Source of the DNA: Magicicada septendecula
Lineage: Eukaryota; Arthropoda; Insecta; Hemiptera; Cicadidae
Length of the DNA: 64,000 nucleotides
Reading direction: 5' to 3'
Assembly: GCA_034769895.1 (NCBI GenBank)
Contig: CM068369.1
Span: 431,359,479 to 431,423,478 of the forward strand
Below the pieces are notes generated by a model, which saw only the letters and a program-made list of their open reading frames with translations, searched no databases and was not told the DNA's origin. Positions 56,280 to 64,000 of this stretch are shown here, one piece after another. The translations under genes were made by a program, and so were the position numbers. How positions within the stretch are numbered: position 1 is the first letter of the stretch; each line of letters opens with the position of its first letter.

Positions 56280-57280
56280 TTAAGAATTGGAAAGCTTTCA
56301 GATAAAGAAAGACTGATAAATACATTAAATGAACCATGTACTATAGTTGTACACTATTTTAAATTGTACCATAATATACCTTATATGGTAAAATAATTGA
56401 AAAAATGACATTTTAAAGAAAAGAGAACAGAAGGTTTATTGATAAGACTATTAGTATATGAAAAAGAACATGTTTCATAAAAAAAAATGTGAACAGATGT
56501 AAATAAATGTATATAGTATTGTTAGAATGCCAAACAAATGTAATTAGTTAAGAAATAGTAGAGTTATAAGCGATTATAAACAATCGAATATGGTCGTTTG
56601 AGGACGCCATTACCAAATATGGTTAGAATAGTAATTACACCTATTTTCTGTATTAAACAAATGAGAAATGGACTCAAGACGTTTAATAATAAGTGTTATA
56701 GGATAATTAGAGCAAGATATGGTGAAATAAACTTATTAATATTAAAATTCACCATATGGGTTTTGTGAAATGTTGTTGTGAGTTAATAATGGACGGATTT
56801 TATCCTTGTTTAGACTTCATTTAAAGCCACAAGTGTCCGCGATCTATTGCCACTAACCATTCAACGATACGATGATTAATAAAAAAGTTATAGCAATTAT
56901 AACCTTTTTAGTTATTTTGTGTATCAACGCTTACGTCACATTTAGTCTCTAACCCAAACAAAAATTGGTAAAAAATTAAAAGTTTTATTTAACTGAGGTG
57001 TTTTGGGGTAGAGAGTTCGACAATGTAAACCAATCAAATGAATGAAAATAACCAGACAAGCAGGAGACGCTTAGGTGAAGCGTTCAGTCACCTTTCAGTC
57101 GTCAACGAGCCTACCAGCAATTTTCAAGGAGCAAGGTTGATGAAGAAGTGTAGCAAGATTTATTTAAATTGTGCGCGACATGTACATAAGTTACGCTATA
57201 CACACATAATCTGTACACAACAGAGTAATAACGAGTGTCCAGTGCGAAGTGAATTAAAATAAAAAAACCGACCAGTGTAT

Positions 57281-57320
57281 AATAAAGGTCGTGTTTTCGT
57301 GTTTTATGTTTTATAAAAAA
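57281..57320 (+). terminator. LTR3 polyadenylation signal
   Basis: AATAAAGGTCGTGTTTTCGTG, the counterpart of the site at 38,922. Confidence 0.5.
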
Positions 57321-58773
57321 CAGGGAGTACTCTATTTTTATTATATAACAAATTGAATGGAAATAATAATTTTTGTTAGTGAACGAAAAATTATTGTTTG
57401 GGTACTGCTCTAGTCAGAAGTACCGAAGTGTATTAATCATGATGAAAATTATCAGAATTAAATAAAAGAATGATCTCGCATTTATTAATTTAAAAAATAA
57501 ATGTTTTACGATTTTATAGTAATTAAAGAAATCAATATTAATTTAAACATCGAAAATATGAGTGTAAAGCATAGTCGCTCATTTGACTCATTTCGTTTGA
57601 ATTTACGATTAAATAATTTATTGCGAAAAATATTCTAATCAACTGATAATTTCACATCAGAAGCAATATGAATAAAATATATGTGTTTATATTATTAAGA
57701 GTTCAATGAATAATTTAATTATTCAAAATAAATACTTTTGTTAACTAACCTAGAAATAACAACGACAACTTTGTCACCTTTTCATAATTCTGTTCTCAAG
57801 TAATTTCAATCTAATGAAAGCTATCACAAGAGTTTTTTTTATCATTATAAATTTTTTCTTTTGCCAATAAATGATTTTAATAATTAACAAATAAAGAATA
57901 ATAGTAATTTTTAACAGTGCAGCATAAAGCACGTGTTATTAAAACGACTGCTGTATCCACTAAACTCAACGTACGATAGTACGATATATATCGGTTTTAT
58001 GGTACCGACTTTTAATTTTAATATTTGTTTGTTTTTTGTAGTAATTCTTTATTAAATATTGTTATAAAAGATAACATCTTGTATCTGGTATCATGCAACT
58101 TCCAAGAACACACGAATTTGGTAATGTAACTGTGTAAGGAGGACATAACCTCGTTAACTAAAATTATTGTACTAGACCCAGTGTTACCAGCCTTGAGGTT
58201 AAAAGAGCTCAATTATTGTTCATAATAATTATTATTTTGTAAAAACATTAGTGATTGATTGTTTATTTAAAGGAGTTAATGGCATTTCAGAACTGTTAAT
58301 AAATCTCAATTTATTTACCAGTGCAAGAGTTTTGATTTTATTTAAAAATAATTTAATTTTCATAACGAGTTCTATCAGAAGGTGGCGGCAGAATTTGATT
58401 GTCCAGTACAATTTAATTTACAGTTAAGTCATTATTTACTTTATTGTGCATGTGTATTACTTAGGATATTCAAATCGAATATCCGCATATGTGTATACAG
58501 TGTATGTTGCAGCAGAAGAAGTCACCATACAGAACATTGATAACATCCACATATGGTAATTGGGGAGGTTAACAGTGAAGTGCTAAATACTTTTTTAAAC
58601 TGAAAAAATTAAACGTGAATACCCACAATCATACTAATAATCAAAACACTAATAATAATTTTAATTTAAACCAAATATTGAAGAGTGACTTGAAGATAAC
58701 GCCATCTTCAAATAGTGATAACATCTTCTAACAACAACAACACTCCAACTAATAAATCTGTTCTGTAACAGAT

Positions 58774-58786
58774 TGGCGCCCAACGT
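58774..58786 (+). other. Primer-binding site, internal region 3
   Basis: TGGCGCCCAACGT three bases after LTR3. Confidence 0.8.
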
Positions 58787-58893
58787 CTGAGCGCGAATTA
58801 GGAAGAAAACAATTAACAATTTAGGCAATTAAACTAACAATTTCCTAACCTAATTCGACGAAGAGACAGCAAGTGCATTACCAGCATATCAAG

Positions 58894-59931
58894 ATGTCGG
58901 GACCAACAGAGATACTAACGACAGCAGATTTCCAGGAATGGATGAAAAAGATGTTTATGAGTATAAAGGAAGATTACCGATCCATGTGGGAAGAATCTAG
59001 AAAAGGTTTCCAATCATTGAAGGAAGGCAACCGATCAATGATTGAAAGTCTCCAGTCAGTGAATAAGACATTGGATGATTGCAATAAGGATCTAGTGGAA
59101 TCAATAAGTAGGAGAGTAAATACAACCATAGAAGAGAACAGGAAATTCAGAGAAAAATTAAGAAGTGAAAGGGAACGATCCAACCCGAAGATAGATGACA
59201 ATCAAATGGAGGTTGAAGAAGTACCTGAAGATAAAAACATAGAACAAGTGAGTCCAGAGCCTGAAGATAGTGAAGAAAAGAAGATCCAAATAATCAAGGA
59301 AACGGAAGAGGTGAAGATGAAAGAAAGAAGAACCATGCGTCCAAAGAAGACAAGGGTCACAAAAGAGTTAATTGAAATGACTCGAAGCGGTCTGATTAAT
59401 ATGGTCAACTTACCAATCGTCAACCATGAAGAAGGGGTCTTCAGGAAGGAGTATCGGGGGACTTTCATGACGATGGACGAGGAGGAAGATAATGTAACAA
59501 CGAAGAAGAAGATGACCTATAAAGTATATCAAACAAAGATTTCCAAAAGAAGAGTGAGATATTTTAAGAAATAGGAAGGCTATCAAGAGCAATGGGACCG
59601 GATTATCGAAGGGTACGCCAGAGAAATAAGAGAACTGAGGAAGAAGAGGAGTCAATTAATGGAAGGACCCAATCAGAAGACGGATGACGGTCGAACAGAA
59701 TTGGGAGAGTTACCAAATATCAGTACTCACAACAACCAGGAGAACACTGGACACAAGTACACTGAAGAGAGAGAAAAGAAGAAGACAGAAGAATGGAAGG
59801 CAGACAAAGCCCTAATAGTATTCAAATGGAAAAACCAAAAGATAGCCAGATATATGTCGAGAACGGACAGGAGTATGAACACTGAAGAAGTTCGAACGAC
59901 AAGAAGAGAGGAGAGCGATGACTACGGATAA
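58894..59931 (+). pseudogene. Coiled-coil protein of the array element, copy 3 (nonsense codon)
   Basis: The same protein as at 40,540 and 49,244, with a continuous frame of 345 codons to the TAA at 59,929-59,931 except for TAG at 59,572-59,574. There copy 2 has AAG, so translation would stop after about 226 residues. The break falls within a few bases of the position frameshifted in copy 1. Substitutions relative to copy 1 (for example SMWEESR and RRVNTTIEE) are scattered. Confidence 0.8.
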
Positions 59932-61232
59932 AAATGAATAAAAAATACATTGAATTATGGGACAGACTATTTTGATAACCAATAATGCTGACAAAAGCTT
60001 CAATGAAACGGTATATCGAAGGTTAAATTACAAAGTAAAAGTGAAATATGGCGATGATAATTATTTGTTATTGATACTAAATGAAAAGTGAGAATGTAAT
60101 TGTGAAGATAAATGTTGACTATATGAAGAAAGGGTGAAATATTGTTATGAAGATTATTTGTTGTTTATACTAAATAGGAAGTGAATACATAACTGTGAAA
60201 ATAAACGTTGACTATATTGTAATTTTGTAATGTAAAAATATGTTTTAAAGAAGTTATGTAAAGGATAAAGAAAATTGTATTTACAAATAATACTGCTACT
60301 ACATGAAAGAATATATATACGAGACTGACGCCTTCCATCCTTGGCACAAAATAATTCCAAGAGCCACGTCAACAAGTAAAACAACAACATACCCGTACAA
60401 ATAAAAAGAGGAGACAATGAACTAGATGATATATATAAGAAGAAAATAAGAAGTTGGAGGAACGAAAACGAATAAATATTATTAATGTAGATAAGAGATA
60501 TCACACAACCATAGTGTTTTCTACTAGAAGAGAGCCTATATCAAATGGGCTATATCTCATTTGAAACCATGAGAATATATTCATGAATTGTATGCAGAGA
60601 AGTGAATCCTGAAAATGAAGAAGATTATGAAATGACGTTTAACGTAATACCAAGAGAAATGATTAATTGATGACAAAGAAGAATGAAAAATAATATATTA
60701 ACGAAGATTATCAAGAGAGTATACCAGTGATGAAATGTAAAACAAACTATCCCTGTAAAATGTGAAGAATTTAGTTAAGTTGAATCAAGAAGAAGAGAGT
60801 ATAACAATGTATAAACGGCAGATGCGTGAGATAATCCCAAGGATATTTATTATTTGTCGATAGAACGACCACTTTATATTTTTTGACTATTTGAAATGAA
60901 TTGACTGATGAATAATGCCAGCAATCATTTATATTATTGATGGAGATGATGTGCCTCCGTATTTATTGATGTTAGTATGGCCAGTGGAGTTGAATGCCAA
61001 AGTGAGCCACTCTGAACTGCCCCAGATAAACTTATGTTAGGGAAATAGGGAACTAAATAAACGAGGGAGATAATTACATAGAAAAGAAATAATTATGATT
61101 CAAACAGAAGAAAGTGAAGAGATACATAAAAAAGCATATGAGCCGATATGGAAACGTACAACAATTGATGAATTCTTCAACAAAATATAAATATACTAAT
61201 TCAGAATTAATCAATTCTTATAGGAAGGCATA
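59932..61232 (+). other. Internal region 3, non-coding 3' part with polypurine tract
   Basis: No pol-like frame. A 116-codon antisense frame (60,154-60,504) also exists at 53,167-53,517 but is shorter in copy 1 and hydrophobic from base composition. The polypurine tract AGGAAGG lies at 61,222-61,228. Confidence 0.7.
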
Positions 61233-63862
61233 TGTAACGTACCAAATTTGGCAGTTACACAGAGTAACCAATTATTACGTCAAGTGACGGGAGATCATGG
61301 AGAAATTTCAGAGTACATAAAATAATGTAAACAAAAAGTGTGTATCTACAGAGATATATTATTGTAAAAAGTCCAAAAACGAAGAAAGAAGAGTAATATA
61401 GGAAGAAATCGAGTACAAGGAAGAAAGAAAATGACAACGAGCCAATATGAAATGTTAGAAACCAGGCCCAATAGATTCCAAACAGTGAGGGGAAGCAACA
61501 AAGATAATAACTATTTAAAATGAAGAGAAGACAATGGGTTCCAAACAGTGAGGGGAACAACAAAAAATCATGACTATTTAAAATGACGAGAAGACAACGC
61601 AAGAGCAACCACAATGATGGCAAAACAACCAATTTATTTATAAATATAAATACTATGGAACAACGACTACCACAAATGGAAATATTGAAGAAGATGACGA
61701 GAATAAGTGAACATTGACTATCACAAGCAATGCACAACCCAGGAGAACACCGATATTGAACAACAATTAAACATGAAGAGTGAAGATAATATATGGACCA
61801 TACAAAAAATCACCATTCACCAAGTATACAAGGAACTATACTAGTGACCGGAAGAAGTATAACGATTATCAACTATGAAGAAACAGTGTTTAGCATAATT
61901 AAGCAATCACAAACAGTAATAGTGAAAACTTAATGTAAGTGTGAGGACCTGTAACAAGTTAACCATTTTTTAACCCAAATAAACCCCACAGACAATACAA
62001 GTGAGAAGGCTTATAACAAACGAAAATGTGTTACCATTATAGTGGAAGAGTCAAAGATTAAATAGTTAAAATGCACAGACAATTAGTGTGACCATTTTAA
62101 TCAAGATTGTAATCCAAATTAGATAATCGTAAGACCACCAAGAGAAATGTGAGATAGAACAGTAAAATAATTGTTCATAGAAACTGATAATAAAAGTTTT
62201 GTAAACTTTAAAATGAGATATAACAAAATGCCACGGCAAGATAGACTAAAATATAAAGAAAGTCCAGAATAAATAATAACAAACAAGCTAGTTTGTTAGG
62301 TATCAACCAAACAATGTACCAAAAATTAGGTACAACACAACAAGAAATGTAATACTATTAGATTAAGAATACTAGTGTTATTGTTTATAAAAATAGTGTA
62401 AACATGTGTATTACTTAACAATTAAACCATTGTAATAGAATACCATAATGAAACCATAATAGTAGAACCAAATACTGCAAAGAATATGTTGCACATTGAG
62501 ACATAACCTCATAGGGAGTGCACCTATAACATAAAGTCATATATATTAATTAAACCAAGCAACTATCAACAATTGTTTCAATCAAAGGCTAATTATAAAT
62601 AATAATGCAAACTAATAAATAATATTTATACTAAAATACACAGCCAATAAAGCAGATTCAATATGATAGCACAAGGCTAGTAGAACAGAAACCCAACGTG
62701 ACAAGTTAATTAAGCAAAATACACTATTAAAACTCATTAATGGATTACTGAAAATGTTACCAGTAGTTAGAAAAATATCTAGTACTACTATGAGAACAGA
62801 TCACAATTATAATAATAGTAGTTTTATAATCAAATTATTGAAAACTAACTGACTATGATTGTGGAACCAAGTGTAAACAAACACTATGTGACAAGTTAGT
62901 TAAGCAAAATACATTATTAAAACTTGTTAAAGGATTACTGAAAATCTTACCAGTAGTTAGAAAAGTATCTAGTACTACTATGAGAACAGATCACAATTAT
63001 AATAATAATAGTTTTATAATCAAATTATTGAAAACTAAATGACTATGATTGTGGAACCAAGTGTAAACAAACACTATGTACCAAGATATTTAAGCAAAAT
63101 GGACTATCCAAACTTGTTCAAAGGTGAATAAAAATGTTAGCAGTAGTTAGAGAGATATCTGATGCCACTATGAGAACACATATCAAATGTAATAACAGCA
63201 ATTTAGTAGTTGATTTAATAGAAACTAACTGACTGTCATTGCAAAGCCTGATGTAAACAAACCTAATATTAAGAATTGGAAAGCTTTCAGATAAAGAAAG
63301 ACTGATAAATACATTAAATGAACTATGTACTATAGTTGTACACTATTTTAAATTGTACCATAATATACCTTATGTGGTAAAATAATTGAAAAAGTGACAA
63401 TTTAAAGAAAAGAGAACAGAAGGTTTTTTGATAAAACTATTAGTATATGAAAAACAACATGTTTCATAAAACAAAATGTGAACAGATGTAAATAAATGTA
63501 TATAGTGTTGTTAGAATGCCAAACAAATGTAATTCGTTAAGAAATAATAGAGTTATAAGCGATTATAAACAATCGAATATGGTCGTTTGAGGACGCCATT
63601 ACCAAATATAGTTAGAATAGTAATTACACCTATTTTCTGTATTAAACAAATGAGAAATGGACTCAAGACGTTTAATAATAAGTGTTATAGGATAATTAGA
63701 GCAAGATATGGTGAAATAAACTTATTAATATTAAAATTCACCATATGGGTTTTGTGAAATGTTGTTGTGAGTTAATAATGGACGGATTTTATCCTTGTTT
63801 AGACTTTATTTAAAGCCACAAGTGTCCGCGATCTATTGCCACTAACCATTCAACGATACGAT
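61233..63862 (+). repeat. LTR4, truncated or interrupted at 63,862
   Basis: It follows the LTR3 sequence for 2,630 bp, including the 190-bp triplication (62,699-63,268), then departs from it after CAACGATACGAT. Whether this is an insertion or a deletion junction cannot be told, because the window ends 138 bp later. Confidence 0.93.
62699..63268 (+). repeat. 190-bp tandem triplication inside LTR4
   Basis: Units start at 62,699, 62,889 and 63,079. It matches the block in LTR3. Confidence 0.95.
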
Positions 63863-64000
63863 CGTAGTAGAGGCATAATGGGGGTTCTGAGCCACAAAGG
63901 AATGCCGCCTTTCTTAAAAAACAAAAAAACACTAAAAAACATGATCTTAGAGATGACGCCGCCACCGCTGGACCCGCAGCATCCCGATGGACCACAGCAT
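63863..64000. other. Unrelated sequence joined to LTR4, open frame to the window end
   Basis: It is GC-richer than the array. On the plus strand an ATG at 63,878 opens a frame of 41 codons with no stop before the edge (begins MGVLSHKGMPPFLKNKKTL and turns Pro-rich). A minus-strand frame also exists. It could be the start of another mobile element inserted in LTR4, or the sequence beyond a deletion. Confidence 0.35.

Larger units (their letters stand above)
54246..58770 (+). repeat. LTR3, uninterrupted
   Basis: The only complete uninterrupted LTR (4,525 bp), TGTAACGTACC to CTGTAACA. It has the 63-bp duplication, the 190-bp triplication (55,710-56,279) and AATAAA at 57,281. Being flanked on both sides by internal regions, it is shared by two units. 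The long antisense frame seen in LTR2 and LTR4 is broken here by a one-base loss near 54,578. Confidence 0.95.
26576..63862 (+). mobile_element. Tandem array of a giant-LTR element: four LTRs, three internal regions
   Basis: The order is LTR1 (26,576-40,416, interrupted), int1 (40,417-42,874), LTR2 (42,875-49,120, interrupted), int2 (49,121-54,245, interrupted), LTR3 (54,246-58,770), int3 (58,771-61,232) and LTR4 (61,233-63,862, cut short). Removing the insertions gives LTRs of about 4,533, 4,534 and 4,525 bp and internal regions of 2,458, 2,462 and 2,462 bp. LTRs begin TGTAACGTACC and end CTGTAACA. Each internal region opens with TGGCGCCCAACGT, complementary to the 3' end of arthropod tRNA-Lys, and closes with an AGGAAGG polypurine tract. 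LTR copies differ by roughly 2% in the stretches compared by eye. Such arrays are explained by unequal recombination between LTRs, leaving neighbouring units to share one LTR. The four bases before LTR1 are AAGT; the matching right flank is not reached. Superfamily is likely Gypsy from PBS and PPT, but no pol is present. Confidence 0.9.

Noticed and set aside
61255-61737. 160-codon antisense hydrophobic frame in LTR4 (also at 42,897-43,379) as a membrane protein gene
   Set aside because: It is read from an A-rich strand, which gives Phe/Leu/Ile-rich frames by composition. It is shorter in LTR1 and broken by a one-base loss in LTR3. Its internal repeat is the 63-bp DNA duplication.
26576-63862. 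The array as an assembly duplication
   Set aside because: Each unit has its own insertion and scattered substitutions, so the units are distinct sequences.

Overview
The window looks like AT-rich nuclear DNA from an arthropod, most likely an insect with a large, repeat-filled genome. The reasons are long gene-free stretches, several microsatellites, Penelope-like and hAT relics, a piggyBac element, and Gypsy-type LTR elements whose primer-binding sites resemble the 3' end of arthropod tRNA-Lys. The species cannot be named from sequence alone. I found no convincing host gene, tRNA gene, rRNA gene or CRISPR array. Every recognisable coding region belongs to a transposable element.

Positions 1-26,575 are old accessory sequence. 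They hold three Penelope-like (PLE) relics near 6.1-7.7, 10.7-11.7 and 20.7-21.1 kb, and a hAT-type 3' end at 11.7-12.0 kb. There are two candidate solo or truncated long LTRs (7,828-10,096 and 23,337-25,745), microsatellites (TAG/CAG, TG, CT/CA), a 58-bp minisatellite and unassigned sequence.

Positions 26,576-63,862 form a single structure, a tandem array LTR-int-LTR-int-LTR-int-LTR of one large-LTR element family. The LTR is about 4.53 kb and the internal region only about 2.46 kb, so the period is about 7.0 kb. Each internal region starts with a tRNA-Lys-like primer-binding site, encodes one acidic coiled-coil protein (345 codons when uninterrupted) and has no recognisable protease, reverse transcriptase or integrase. 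All three copies of that protein are broken in different ways: a frameshift, a piggyBac insertion and a nonsense codon.

Three younger insertions interrupt the array. (1) A 9.3-kb, minus-strand, Gag-only LTR element lies in LTR1; its two LTRs are both 2,882 bp and almost identical. (2) A 1.7-kb unclassified element lies in LTR2, flanked by AGTACT. (3) A 2,659-bp piggyBac element lies in internal region 2, flanked by TTAA, with a transposase intact except for one in-frame stop. LTR4 breaks off at 63,862 into unrelated sequence that is open-reading to the window end.

The most novel content is the pair of related, pol-less, giant-LTR families. They share terminal and polypurine-tract sequence and PBS type, so they probably depend on a common autonomous partner that is not in this window.
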